Assembly (NCBI RefSeq): GCF_011761495.1
Contig: NZ_JAASRU010000007.1
Span: 1 to 64,000, forward strand
Source of the DNA: Alkalibacillus almallahensis
GTDB taxonomy: Bacteria; Bacillota; Bacilli; Bacillales; Alkalibacillaceae
Direction of reading: 5' to 3'
DNA length: 64,000 bases
Shown: one piece after another, positions 45,486-53,837 of the stretch
Position numbering within the stretch: the stretch's first letter is position 1
Layout of the letters: the number at the start of each line of letters is the position of its first letter
Notes under the pieces: model-generated
The model's input: only the letters and a program-made list of their open reading frames with translations
Told to the model about the DNA's origin: nothing
Database searches by the model: none
Program-made: the position numbers and the translations under genes

Positions 45486-45656
45486 ATGAGAATAATAAAA
45501 AAATTCAACAAAACTTTCATTTTTCGGCCTGAATCAAAAGAAGACTTTGATGAAATCAAAAAGTTTAGAAAAGCTGTCATAAAAGGAACTGAGGGAAAAT
45601 GGTCTCAAGAAGAAAAAGATATCGTAGATAAGTTTAAAAATAGACCTAAGAAATAA
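45486..45656 (+). CDS. Small basic protein (56 residues) downstream of the MATE gene
   Basis: ATG at 45486 with GCGAGGAAG upstream, TAA at 45654-45656. The product (MRIIKKFNKTFIFRPESKEDF ... FKNRPKK) is highly charged (Lys-rich with Glu/Asp), has no membrane helix, no cysteine and no leader-like double-glycine site. Placement 16 bases after the MATE stop with a reasonable ribosome-binding site suggests cotranscription. I do not recognise a family. The function is unknown; partner or regulatory roles are guesses. Confidence 0.6.
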   Translation: MRIIKKFNKTFIFRPESKEDFDEIKKFRKAVIKGTEGKWSQEEKDIVDKFKNRPKK

Positions 45657-45981
45657 ATTGAGAATCTTAGCATTATAAAGAGACTGCAGTTTTTACTTGC
45701 ATTGATGTTATTTGTTTTTTATGCCGGACATGAATATTCGGAATATGTACAACGAATACTTTTTCACTTAGTGAATTTTGAGGCAACAATTGTGGCTCAT
45801 GCACCACAACACATAGCTGTCATGATGTAAAGAGGAACTGCAAACAGATGGTTTCATCATTTGAGCGTAATCTGTTTCAAATTGGCTCCAGTCAATCAGT
45901 CAAAACTGAATGACCTAGGGGCCTATATTTAATTAGTTAACAACTAAATATAACAAAAAAAAGCAACCCAGGAGAATGAAC
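45657..45981. other. Gap without an assignable gene
   Basis: About 325 bases with only short, interrupted frames on both strands and no clear terminator or promoter. The sequence is less AT-rich than the MATE gene and may be decayed coding DNA. I cannot identify its source. Confidence 0.4.
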
Positions 45982-46059
45982 TTAATTCGGTGCTTTAAAG
46001 GAAGATCCGCAACCACGTGAGACGATGGCATTCGAATTATCGATCGTGAAGCCACCAAA
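45982..46059 (-). pseudogene. Decayed 3' fragment of the A-type Fe-S carrier gene (copy of 49162-49518)
   Basis: On the minus strand 25 codons and a stop read FGGFTIDNSNAIVSRGCGSSFKAPN. The tail of the intact gene reads GGGFTIDNPNAIVSCGCGSSFKAPNVEGQPENC. Nucleotide identity to 49195-49275 is high by eye. The first cysteine of the CGC iron-ligand motif is changed to Arg, the fragment stops early, and nothing upstream resembles the rest of the gene. It is in the same orientation as the intact copy 3.2 kb away. Confidence 0.85.
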
Positions 46060-46111
46060 CTATGTCTTTCACATGTTCAACGACTAGAAAAATTGTTTAC
46101 CTAATTTTTGT

Positions 46112-46570
46112 TTACCAATCCAAAATGCGTATGCCTATAACCCCTTTAATATTAAAGACTATCCATGACATAATAAATGGAATAATAAAACCATAGAAGT
46201 TAAAACTTATAGAGTTAAAATCCTGTACAAAAAACACAACGGTAACACCAACACCAATCACAAAAATGATGACAGCGTCAGTTATTTTTCTTCGTTTCCA
46301 ACGTTTATCTCCTTTACGACCCCGCTCAAATTCCTGTAGCCGTTTACTTACCTTCGTTCCAATATTCCTCCCCGTTATGAGGGTATACAACGCAAATGTT
46401 ACACCAATCCATATTAATAAAATAAGCATTCCAATAATGAGCATATGATTACCATTATAAGCAAAATACATTGCAAATACGAAAATCAGCAACATTGCGA
46501 GGTTTAGTTGAATTAATTCTTTCTTTTTTAATTGTTTTACTTCTTGTATATCCCATTCTTCCCTATCCAT
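46112..46570 (-). CDS. Four-helix membrane protein of unknown function
   Basis: A 152-residue protein with two N-terminal helices (about 22-62), a basic cytoplasmic loop (GTKVSKRLQEFERGRKGDKRWKRRK) and two C-terminal helices (about 98-145). It resembles small 2TM-repeat Bacillus membrane proteins in layout only; no family is recognised. The ATG at 46570 follows GGGGGGGGTAAA. It lies inside the accessory segment between the Fe-S gene fragment and the MFS pseudogene. Confidence 0.6.
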   Translation of the reverse strand: MDREEWDIQEVKQLKKKELIQLNLAMLLIFVFAMYFAYNGNHMLIIGMLILLIWIGVTFALYTLITGRNIGTKVSKRLQEFERGRKGDKRWKRRKITDAVIIFVIGVGVTVVFFVQDFNSISFNFYGFIIPFIMSWIVFNIKGVIGIRILDW

Positions 46571-46874
46571 TTTACCCCCCCCTTTATTTTACAATTTCTT
46601 TAACTATACGGTTAATTAAATTAATCAAAATTTTTCAAAACTTTATAATTAAATTAACATAAATACCCTTTATCTTAAACGAACTAAAAAAGGTGACCTC
46701 GAATCAATAACGAGATCACCTTTTTGATATCTAACTTTAATTAAACTGTCCGCTTTTTAAGTAATACATCTCACAATTACCACAATCAATTCTAATAAAA
46801 TTTTATAAAAGTGATTTGAATTAATCACAGTTTTCGTTTTCATTTAATTAGCTGCTAATTCCATCGGTTTATCC
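46571..46874. other. Gap with one bidirectional-looking terminator
   Basis: AAAAAGGTGACCTCG / CGAGATCACCTTTTT (46686-46725) forms a strong hairpin with T/A runs on both sides and probably ends the MFS transcript. The rest is AT-rich with no ORF worth calling. Confidence 0.6.
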
Positions 46875-48199
46875 TTACTTTGTCTGTTCGAGTTTTTCAT
46901 CGTTATTCTGCACATATGGTATATTACTTTTACTCTCGTTATGTTTTCTCAATTCTAATTGTTTAGTAACTATATTAAACAAGTACGCACCAACTAACCC
47001 TAATATTAATAGTAGTCCTCCCATAAATAGGGGTTGCACCCAGTCTCCAACGATAATCAATAAAGAAGCAATCACCATAGCTCCATAAGTTGTCAAACTA
47101 TATAAAGCCATATAGGTGCTCCTGGCATCGGCTGGTGCAAGGTCTCCAATCATGGCTTGCTTAATAGGGACATACATCAGCTCGCCAATGGTACCTATAA
47201 ACATGATCATAAAAAGCATCCATATATTATTGATAAAAGCTAGTAAGCTAAAACAGCATGAAAAAATAATAATACCAATCACTACTGTCCAACGATCTTT
47301 AAATTTTTTAAATAATATTATTGTTATTGATGATAAGAGAACCACTAGAATTGTATTTTCAGTACGTAGAAAACCAAGCATCTTGGTACCATCAACCATG
47401 AAATCAAGACCAAACGTTGATATTGATTGAGGATGAATCTCTTTTTCAAATCGAATTCCCATATAGTTCGTTAACGATTGTTCCAACGATAAAACTAATA
47501 CCGCACCCAAAATATAAAACATAAATAATTTATCTTTTAATACGGTTGAATATTTTTGAATCATAATCGTTAAAGATGTTCTCTTATTCGTTGTAGAAGA
47601 AGTGGAATGGAAGGTAGGTTTGTATGTTTCTGTGATCAAATATACTGTGATAGATAAAGAAATGAAAGATATTAATGAAATTCCTATAAACAACTCAAAC
47701 AAATAATTTTGAAATAAGAGTGCCCCGACAATTCCCCCAATTGCTGTAGACAGGTTACTTACCCAATAACTTATAGTAAAAACCAATTTTCTGGATTGAG
47801 AATCTGTTAAATCAATAATCATCGCTTGAGCAGCTGGTTGAAAGATTCCTCCAAAAAACATATTGATGACAAATAAAGCTGCTGTAATATAAGGAAGGTC
47901 ATACCAAGGGGAATTACACAAGGCAATAAACAAATATGTTACGAACATCCCAAGATCAGAATAGATCATAATTTTCCTACGACCAATTTTGTCGGATAAA
48001 TGCCCTCCAACTAATGCTCCAATAACCCCTGATATAACAACGCAAATAAGGATAACACCTGTTAAAGAAGCACCGATTTTCTTAGCAAATAAATCGCAAG
48101 AAAAGGGATGACAGCCATCGAAACTAATCCTCCGAGAAATTGAACCGCTAATCGAAGTTTGATGTTGGGGTGAATATCTTTAAAAACCAAGTCTCTCAC
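46875..48199 (-). pseudogene. MFS multidrug-type transporter interrupted by one frameshift
   Basis: The long open part (46875 to about 48086) encodes most of an MFS exporter. Upstream, in another frame, the missing N-terminus is present: IKLRLAVQFLGGLVSMAVIPFLAIY from a GTG (48199) or TTG (48190) start. The frames join as AIY-(F)AKKIGASLTG if one T is restored in ATTTATTTGCT (plus 48087-48090). The signature GGHLSDKIGRRK (MFS motif A) follows the break. As written the N-terminal frame stops after about 43 codons. Reinitiation at the ATG at 47969 would lose the first two helices. Cotranscribed with the TetR gene (2-base gap). Could also be a sequencing error. Confidence 0.8.
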
Positions 48200-48201
48200 T
48201 C

Positions 48202-48801
48202 CTAACTTTCTGAAAACGGTCCAAATAACCTTAAAGCTTGGATTTTAAAGCTTTGCCACACAGGGTTAGTTTCATCATCAATAAAGGTCAATCGAATTCC
48301 ATTGATAAAAGATAAATACGATTCCGCGATTAACGAAGGTGAATCATTGTAAAAGTAACCTTGCTTTTGTCCTTCTTCAATAATTGTATCTATGCTATCT
48401 ACAAATGAATTCACAAAGTCATCTAACTCAGCAAACAATTTCGGAAACCTGTTAGGACTTGCCAGTACTTGTTGTATTAAAAATAATAGTTCTTTTCTTG
48501 TAGAAAATAGCTGTACATGATCATCAATCATAGTCTTAACTACATCAATTGGTTCACCTTTAAAATGAGTTTCTATATCAACAAAATACGGCTTGATTTC
48601 TTCAAGCGGTTCTAATATAGCTGATTCGTATAATTCATCTTTAGAATTAAAATACGAAAATACTGTACCAAAACTAACACCAGCTTCTTTTGCAATTCCA
48701 GCAACTTTTGTTTCCGCAAATCCATTCTGACTAAATAATTTAATAGCAGCATTTAGAATATTTGATCGTTTTAATTCTTTCTTATCATTCATCTTTTGCA
48801 T
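48202..48801 (-). CDS. TetR-family transcriptional regulator
   Basis: About 199 residues. The N-terminal TetR HTH is KRSNILNAAIKLFSQNGFAETKVAGIAKEAGVSFGTVFSYFNSKDELYESAI, followed by a helical ligand-binding domain without recognised signature. I take the ATG at 48801 (MQKMNDKKE) downstream of AAGGAGG; the ATG at 48813 touches that site. An 18-bp perfect palindrome covers the promoter's start region, so autoregulation and control of the adjoining MFS gene are likely. Such pairs usually respond to the exported compound. Confidence 0.88.
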   Translation of the reverse strand: MQKMNDKKELKRSNILNAAIKLFSQNGFAETKVAGIAKEAGVSFGTVFSYFNSKDELYESAILEPLEEIKPYFVDIETHFKGEPIDVVKTMIDDHVQLFSTRKELLFLIQQVLASPNRFPKLFAELDDFVNSFVDSIDTIIEEGQKQGYFYNDSPSLIAESYLSFINGIRLTFIDDETNPVWQSFKIQALRLFGPFSES

Positions 48802-48825
48802 TATGAAGATCATCCTCCTTAAAAA

Positions 48826-48874
48826 TGATTGATCGATCAATCAAAATTATACTGTTATTATCTCATATAGTCAA
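48826..48874 (-). promoter_or_regulatory. Promoter and palindromic operator of the TetR-MFS operon
   Basis: TTGACT (48869-48874), 17 bp, TATAAT (48846-48851), then TGATTGATCGATCAATCA (48826-48843), an 18-bp perfect palindrome placed over the expected transcription start. Confidence 0.85.
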
Positions 48875-49108
48875 GGTGGCAAACTAATTATTCTAAAAAT
48901 TAAATGTTTTAGTTAAGGGTGGCTTGATCTGTTTCTAACTCAGCTAATTTCGATCATATCTCATTAAAGAATTAATTCGTAGGTCAATCACCGCAAAGTA
49001 CTCATAAGGTAAACGACTAAGATCATCATTTTGACCTTTAAATACTTGCAGAGTTTCCCTTTAACAATCACGCTAAATTTTCACTCTCTTTCAGTTTTTT
49101 AACGCCAT
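48875..49108. other. Gap between the TetR promoter and the yutM terminator
   Basis: No gene is called. On the minus strand a 38-codon frame ending near 48955 (ETLQVFKGQNDDLSRLPYEYF ... RYDRN) looks coding-like but has no start and no ribosome-binding site; it may be a remnant. Confidence 0.35.
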
Positions 49109-49151
49109 AAAAAAAGACTTTCTTAACGCACTTTAGCGCTAAGAAAGTCTT
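49109..49151 (-). terminator. Terminator of yutM
   Basis: AAAGACTTTCTTA / TAAGAAAGTCTT stem with an inner paired loop (GCGCTAAAGTGCG), followed by seven T on the minus strand. Confidence 0.9.
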
Positions 49152-49161
49152 AAACACAGTA

Positions 49162-49518
49162 TTAACAATTCTCCGGCTGTCCTTCCACATTCGGTGCTTT
49201 GAATGAAGAGCCGCAACCGCATGATACGATGGCATTCGGATTATCGATCGTGAAACCGCCACCCATCATGTTTTGTTTGAAATCAACTGTTGTCCCTTCG
49301 ATAATTGGAACATCCATTTCCGCAACTACAATCGGGATGCCGTCCTGCTCAAATTGACGGTCTGTTTCGTTAACCTCATAATCAAAACCTAATTTATATG
49401 AGAGACCACTGCAACCGCCACCTTTGACACCAAATCGTAAGTAGACTTCTTCAGCTGTCTCGTCTTTCAACATTTCTTGTACTTGAATCGTTGCTGATTC
49501 AGTTAAGTTAATCGCCAT
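49162..49518 (-). CDS. yutM: A-type iron-sulfur carrier protein (HesB/IscA/ErpA family), YutM
   Basis: A 118-residue Fe-S carrier. The three ligand cysteines are in GVKGGGCSGLSYKL and SCGCGSSF, at the normal spacing. Such proteins hand 4Fe-4S/2Fe-2S clusters to apo-enzymes. The ATG at 49518 follows GGGAGGTATTAAAT. A NifU-like scaffold gene (yutI) lies 1.7 kb away, as in B. subtilis. A decayed copy of its 3' end lies at 45982-46059. Confidence 0.94.
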   Translation of the reverse strand: MAINLTESATIQVQEMLKDETAEEVYLRFGVKGGGCSGLSYKLGFDYEVNETDRQFEQDGIPIVVAEMDVPIIEGTTVDFKQNMMGGGFTIDNPNAIVSCGCGSSFKAPNVEGQPENC

Positions 49519-49565
49519 ATTTAATACCTCCCTAATTGTCAGTATACTAACATTTAACCCCTACT

Positions 49566-50441
49566 TCAAACATCTAACTCTACCCAGAGATCACCTTGGG
49601 CAACTGTAACGGCTGGTCCACGCATCGATACACTTCCTGATTCAAGCCAAGTAATCCATAAGTCACCGCCATCTAAATGAACGGTTACTTCTTGCTCACG
49701 TTCTAAGTATCCATTAAGGGACGAAGCCACAACGGCCGCACATGCACCTGTTCCACAAGCTTGAGTAATCCCTGAGCCACGTTCCCAAACACGGAATTTA
49801 ATTTCATCATGTTTTACCACTTCGACAAATTCAACATTAACACCTTCTGGAAAACGATCATCATTGGTTACTTTAGGGCCTAATGTATAAAGTGGCGCAT
49901 CTTCAATCTGTTCTTGAAAGAATATAGCGTGTGGATTTCCCATCGAAACCGCTGTGACGTGGAAATCATCACCATCAACACGAAATTGCTCATGAATCAC
50001 CTCATCAAATAAGCCACCACTTTCTGTTTCCATCGGTATAGCTGATCGAGCTAAAATAGGTTCACCCATATCAACTGTTACACTTTCGACCAACTGATCA
50101 TCATTTAGATGGACAGTTGCTTGCACGACTCCTGATTTTGCCTCGATATAGAAAGTTTCTTGCTGCACATACTGATATTCATAAGCGAATTTCGCAACAC
50201 AACGCAGGCCATTGCCACAATTCATGGCTTCAGATCCATCACGATTAAAAATCCGCATACGAACATCAGCTACCTCTGATGGCAACACCATAATCAATCC
50301 ATCAGAACCAATACCAGTATGGACGCTTGAGACTTGGCGAGCAATTTCAGGTAAATCCTGTTCTTGTAAATTAACTTGATAACCATCAATATAAATATAA
50401 CTATTGCCGAGCCCATGCATTTTAGTGAAAGGAATGTTCAT
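49566..50441 (-). CDS. dapF: Diaminopimelate epimerase
   Basis: A 291-residue cofactor-free epimerase converting LL- to meso-diaminopimelate for lysine and peptidoglycan. The two catalytic cysteines lie in MNCGNGLRCVAKFA and TQACGTGACAAVVAS. MHGLGNSYIYID and GNPHAIFF are also present. The ATG at 50441 follows AAATGAGGTTGTAGT. It lies between yuzB and yutM, as in B. subtilis. Confidence 0.97.
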   Translation of the reverse strand: MNIPFTKMHGLGNSYIYIDGYQVNLQEQDLPEIARQVSSVHTGIGSDGLIMVLPSEVADVRMRIFNRDGSEAMNCGNGLRCVAKFAYEYQYVQQETFYIEAKSGVVQATVHLNDDQLVESVTVDMGEPILARSAIPMETESGGLFDEVIHEQFRVDGDDFHVTAVSMGNPHAIFFQEQIEDAPLYTLGPKVTNDDRFPEGVNVEFVEVVKHDEIKFRVWERGSGITQACGTGACAAVVASSLNGYLEREQEVTVHLDGGDLWITWLESGSVSMRGPAVTVAQGDLWVELDV

Positions 50442-50457
50442 ACTACAACCTCATTTC

Positions 50458-50694
50458 CTATATTAATTGTTCCTCTTCTAAAAATTGATACACTTTCTTA
50501 ACAAGTTCATCTGGTGTATCAGCCATAATTAATTCACCATCAGCAATAGCAAATAAACTCATCGCACAAATGGCACAGTTGCTAGTACAGCCATACTCTA
50601 CAACATCTATATCAGGATCTTTATCTAATTGTTCTAAGGCTTCTTGTGAGCCACTCATTAAATTATTAACACAAAACTCAACTAACGGGTTCAT
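50458..50694 (-). CDS. yuzB: YuzB-like protein (DUF1450)
   Basis: A 78-residue protein with a cysteine cluster CTSNCAICAMSLFAIADGE in the middle, typical of the DUF1450/YuzB family, possibly metal- or redox-related. I use the ATG at 50694 (MNPLVEF), 8 bases after AGGAG. An in-frame GTG at 50703 is less likely. It sits between yuzD and dapF in conserved order. Confidence 0.88.
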   Translation of the reverse strand: MNPLVEFCVNNLMSGSQEALEQLDKDPDIDVVEYGCTSNCAICAMSLFAIADGELIMADTPDELVKKVYQFLEEEQLI

Positions 50695-50742
50695 GGCGTC
50701 CACTCCTCGCTTGTATTCCTAATGGTGAACCCTTTCACATAT

Positions 50743-51069
50743 CTATGAAGACGGTGATAAACCCCGTTCCTCAAGTGCTTTATAAACTGTCTTCAATCGT
50801 GGGTTCCCTTCACCAACAATTTCATCTTCGACTAAGACGACTGGAAAAATCATATCATCTTCAACAACTTTTTCAGCGAATTGCTGATAAGGTTCTTCAT
50901 TCGGGGGATTATAAATATCGACGTAACGATATATCACATGATCATCCCCGTATTTTCTTGAGATCGCTGCTTGTAACCAATCATATTGTTCCTTAGAACT
51001 CGGTAAGTTAACACAACTAGCACAAAGAACCTCAGCTCCATAAACGACTAATTCAATTTGTTGATTCAT
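50743..51069 (-). CDS. yuzD: YuzD-like thioredoxin-fold protein
   Basis: A 108-residue protein with an N-terminal CxxC (VLCASCVNLPSSKEQYDWL) as in the YuzD family, which adopts a thioredoxin-like fold. It is thought to be linked to disulphide or Fe-S metabolism by its neighbours (yutI, yutM). ATG at 51069 after AGAGGGGGATTTG. Divergent from yutI. Confidence 0.88.
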   Translation of the reverse strand: MNQQIELVVYGAEVLCASCVNLPSSKEQYDWLQAAISRKYGDDHVIYRYVDIYNPPNEEPYQQFAEKVVEDDMIFPVVLVEDEIVGEGNPRLKTVYKALEERGLSPSS

Positions 51070-51247
51070 CAAATCCCCCTCTTTGTTTTAAAACTTGACG
51101 ATTGATTAGCTAATTATATTTTACAAAACTTTCGCTTCGAGTTAAAATGAAAATGGTTCTCAACAACATATTTTAAAATAAAAGCACGATAATAGATTTT
51201 TAATTAGAATTTATTTATAATTAAAGTAAGAAAGGGGAAAATGTGCG

Positions 51248-51469
51248 ATGTTTGATCAAGTCCAAGAAGTTATAGGTAAATTACGCCCGTTTTTATTACG
51301 TGACGGCGGTGACGTTGAATTGGTCGACGTAGATGATGGCATCGTCTTACTTCGACTAAAAGGAGCATGCGGTAATTGCCCAAGCTCTGCGATCACCCTT
51401 AAAGCAGGTATTGAGCGTGCATTAATCGCTGAAGTTCCTGGTGTCCAAGAGGTAGAACAAATTTTCTAA
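51248..51469 (+). CDS. yutI: NifU-like Fe-S cluster scaffold, YutI
   Basis: A 73-residue NifU C-terminal-type domain with the cluster-binding CxxC in [18 protein letters not shown] and the upstream [19 protein letters not shown]. It probably accepts and passes 4Fe-4S clusters, in line with yutM nearby. The ATG follows AAAGGGGAAAATGTGCG. Own terminator at 51484-51515. Confidence 0.94.
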   Translation: MFDQVQEVIGKLRPFLLRDGGDVELVDVDDGIVLLRLKGACGNCPSSAITLKAGIERALIAEVPGVQEVEQIF

Positions 51470-51483
51470 ATGAATTCATAAGT

Positions 51484-51515
51484 AAGCCCTCAATGTAATC
51501 AGTACATTGAGGGCT
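51484..51515. terminator. Bidirectional terminator between yutI and the dehydrogenase gene
   Basis: AAGCCCTCAATGTA / TACATTGAGGGCTT, a 14-bp perfect stem, followed by T on the plus strand, between convergent genes. Confidence 0.9.
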
Positions 51516-51527
51516 TTTTTCATGATA

Positions 51528-52493
51528 TTAGTTCACAGGCGTTTTAGCTTTATTCCCACTTAAGACTGCGATTATGTTTTGCGCTGTAAGCCACATCATC
51601 TCAGTCCGTGTTTCATAACTTGATGATCCAATATGTGGTAGTGCGACAACATTATCAAGCTCTAACAGAGGATGATCTGCTTGAATCGGTTCATTTTTGA
51701 AGACATCCAAGCCTGCCGCATAGATCTCTTTCGATTTCAGAGCTTCATATAAATCAGCTTCATTTACAACCCCACCACGCGACGAATTAATAAATATAGC
51801 TGACGACTTCATTCGTTTAAAAACATTCATATTAAACATGTTCTCAGTCTCTGGTGTAAGTGGTGTCATACATACAACAAAGTCAGACTGTTCAATAACG
51901 TCAGCAAAGGAACAATACTTAACCCCTAATGCTTCTTCTGCCTGTTCTTTTCTAGAACGATTATGATATAACACAGTCATATCAAAACCTGTCGCTCGCT
52001 TAGCAACGGCTTCACCTATACTTCCCATACCAATAATTCCTAATGTCTTATGGTGAACATCTGCACCTGCCAACATATAAGGTGACCAAGCTTGCCACTG
52101 ATTGTTTTCGATATATTGAGTCGCTTCTGGAATCCGTCTAGCTGTTGCTAACAACAAACCAAACGTTAAATCAGCTGTCGTATCTGTTAATACATCCGGT
52201 GTGTTCGTCACGACAATTCCTCTGTCTTGAGCAGCACTAACGTCAATATTATCATAACCAACTGCTAAATTAGCGATTACTTTTAAGTTCGGCGCTTGGT
52301 CTAATAAAGCTTCATCAATTGAATCAGTTAGCATCGTCAGCAAAGCATCTGCTTGACTCGCTTTCTCTTCTAAAACATCACGTGGGACAGGCACTTCATC
52401 CGAATCATATACTTCGACTTCATAGTACTCTTCTAACGATTGAATAACTTCATCAGCTATACGTCGTGTTACAAAAACAAATGGCTTCGACAT
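51528..52493 (-). CDS. D-isomer-specific 2-hydroxyacid dehydrogenase (glyoxylate/hydroxypyruvate reductase type)
   Basis: A 321-residue NAD(P)-dependent dehydrogenase. The Rossmann motif is LGIIGMGSIGEAVAKRA. The catalytic Arg, Glu and His are in INSSRGGVVNE, GLDVFKNEP and LPHIGSSSYETR. Closest in style to glyoxylate/D-glycerate reductases; the exact substrate is not readable. Upstream of it on the same strand is yutF with 23 bases between, so the two form an operon with yutE. Confidence 0.9.
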   Translation of the reverse strand: MSKPFVFVTRRIADEVIQSLEEYYEVEVYDSDEVPVPRDVLEEKASQADALLTMLTDSIDEALLDQAPNLKVIANLAVGYDNIDVSAAQDRGIVVTNTPDVLTDTTADLTFGLLLATARRIPEATQYIENNQWQAWSPYMLAGADVHHKTLGIIGMGSIGEAVAKRATGFDMTVLYHNRSRKEQAEEALGVKYCSFADVIEQSDFVVCMTPLTPETENMFNMNVFKRMKSSAIFINSSRGGVVNEADLYEALKSKEIYAAGLDVFKNEPIQADHPLLELDNVVALPHIGSSSYETRTEMMWLTAQNIIAVLSGNKAKTPVN

Positions 52494-52516
52494 GTTTCAA
52501 CCCTCCAACATTAAAT

Positions 52517-53284
52517 TTAAAAATGACTCCAGTCAGCAAGTGATTTAACCGAATACGTTGGTTTGACCGACACTTTCTTTAAATCTTCACGTGATGTTAC
52601 ACCCGTTTCAACATGCAAGGTATCAATGCCCGCTTCAATACCTGCCATAATATCAGTATCATAATTATCGCCAACCATAATCACATCACGATGAGAAAGA
52701 TTTAATTCTTCCAATGCTAAATCAATCATTAAGGCGTCAGGTTTTCCTACCACAATGGGTTTAGTTTTCGTCACATGACGAATCAATTCAACATAAGCAC
52801 CATTTCCCGGCACGAACCCTTCTTCAGTTGGCACACGTAAATCAGGGTTAGTCGCAATAAACTGGGCTCCCTTTTGAATATGAAGGCAAGCTTCTTTCAA
52901 TTTATGATACGTCACATGCCGATCGATCCCGACTAGAACGTAATCAGGTGTTTCATCAGTTATTTGAAGATTTCTTGAATGAAGCGCTTCTTCCACACCA
53001 TGTTCACCAATCTTAAACACACGAGCGCCCTCTTGCTGTGATTTGATATAATCAGCGGCAATAATCGATGGTGTTAAAATATGGGACTCATCGACTTCTA
53101 TGCCGTGTTCTCTTAACTTCTGCATGGTTTTATAACGTGTTCTTGAGGAATTATTCGTGACGAAACGAAATGGGATCGATTCTGATTGTAATGAGCGAAT
53201 AAAATCTGCCGCTTCAGGAATTGGCGCATTTCCTCGATACATCGTTCCATCTAAATCAATTAAGTATGCCTGGTATTTCGCCAT
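52517..53284 (-). CDS. yutF: HAD-family phosphatase, YutF (NagD/4-nitrophenylphosphatase type)
   Basis: A 255-residue HAD superfamily IIA enzyme. Motif I is YLIDLDGTMYRG, motif II is FVTNNSSRT, the Lys is in VVGKPDALM, and motif III is MVGDNYDTDIMAGIEAGIDT. A cap inserted between motifs II and III fits the NagD type. Likely a cytosolic sugar- or nucleotide-phosphate phosphatase. Its start is 1 base from the yutE stop (overlapping operon). Confidence 0.92.
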   Translation of the reverse strand: MAKYQAYLIDLDGTMYRGNAPIPEAADFIRSLQSESIPFRFVTNNSSRTRYKTMQKLREHGIEVDESHILTPSIIAADYIKSQQEGARVFKIGEHGVEEALHSRNLQITDETPDYVLVGIDRHVTYHKLKEACLHIQKGAQFIATNPDLRVPTEEGFVPGNGAYVELIRHVTKTKPIVVGKPDALMIDLALEELNLSHRDVIMVGDNYDTDIMAGIEAGIDTLHVETGVTSREDLKKVSVKPTYSVKSLADWSHF

Positions 53285-53285
53285 G

Positions 53286-53735
53286 TTATTCGTCTCCTTC
53301 GCGCTTCTTAAATGCTGTAATCGGCCCCATTTCTTTTTCTAAGTAACGATATACTTGTGTCGTAAACTGTTTTAAAACGGGTAAGCTATCATCCAATGTT
53401 GTTTGAAGCTGTGGATGATCGATTACCATATAATCTTTAACAAGTATTCCTCTTAATCCTATTACTTGTTTAAAAGCATCTTCTTGGTCAGCTGTGATGA
53501 CCTGTTCATCGACTAATATATCAATGACATCCTCATAGCTACCAGGGTCTCGCATAATAAAACCGTCAATCATCATATTTCCTATGTCAACGATTGCTTC
53601 AATCGTCATATGTACAATACGTTCAAGACCGAATAGTTCAACATTTGATTCAAATGTTGCCTGTTCATACGTGCTTAATAAATTATTGAAATATGTTGAT
53701 GTTTGATCCATTTTTTCAAGGTCAACAAAGTACAT
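53286..53735 (-). CDS. yutE: DUF86 (HepT-like fold) protein, YutE
   Basis: A 149-residue all-helical protein of the DUF86 family. The position of the HepT RNase motif (R-x4-6-H) reads LRGILVKDYMVIDH, with Lys where HepT toxins have the catalytic His, so toxin activity is unlikely. There is no MNT nucleotidyltransferase gene beside it, unlike real HepT/MntA pairs. I start at the ATG at 53735 (MYFVDLEK), 9 bases after AAAGGA. First gene of yutE-yutF-dehydrogenase. Confidence 0.85.
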   Translation of the reverse strand: MYFVDLEKMDQTSTYFNNLLSTYEQATFESNVELFGLERIVHMTIEAIVDIGNMMIDGFIMRDPGSYEDVIDILVDEQVITADQEDAFKQVIGLRGILVKDYMVIDHPQLQTTLDDSLPVLKQFTTQVYRYLEKEMGPITAFKKREGDE

Positions 53736-53837
53736 CTTCATCATTCCTTTCAATTTCTAGTTTATCATAGACAATTAATTCTTATATATAAAAATATTTG
53801 CGCCATACTATAACTGATTTTAAATAATAGGAGCTGA

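Noticed and set aside
43145-45656. Cupin, MATE exporter and small ORF considered as a bacteriocin or secondary-metabolite cluster
   Set aside because: The small ORF has no leader or double-glycine site, no modification enzyme is present, and the cupin is on the other strand.
45657-45981. Gap after the small MATE-linked ORF examined for a transposase or a second small gene
   Set aside because: Only short broken frames are seen on both strands, no terminal inverted repeats, and no match I can name.
48955-49063. Minus-strand 38-codon frame (ETLQVFKG...RYDRN)
   Set aside because: No start codon with a ribosome-binding site and no recognised family; recorded only as a possible remnant.
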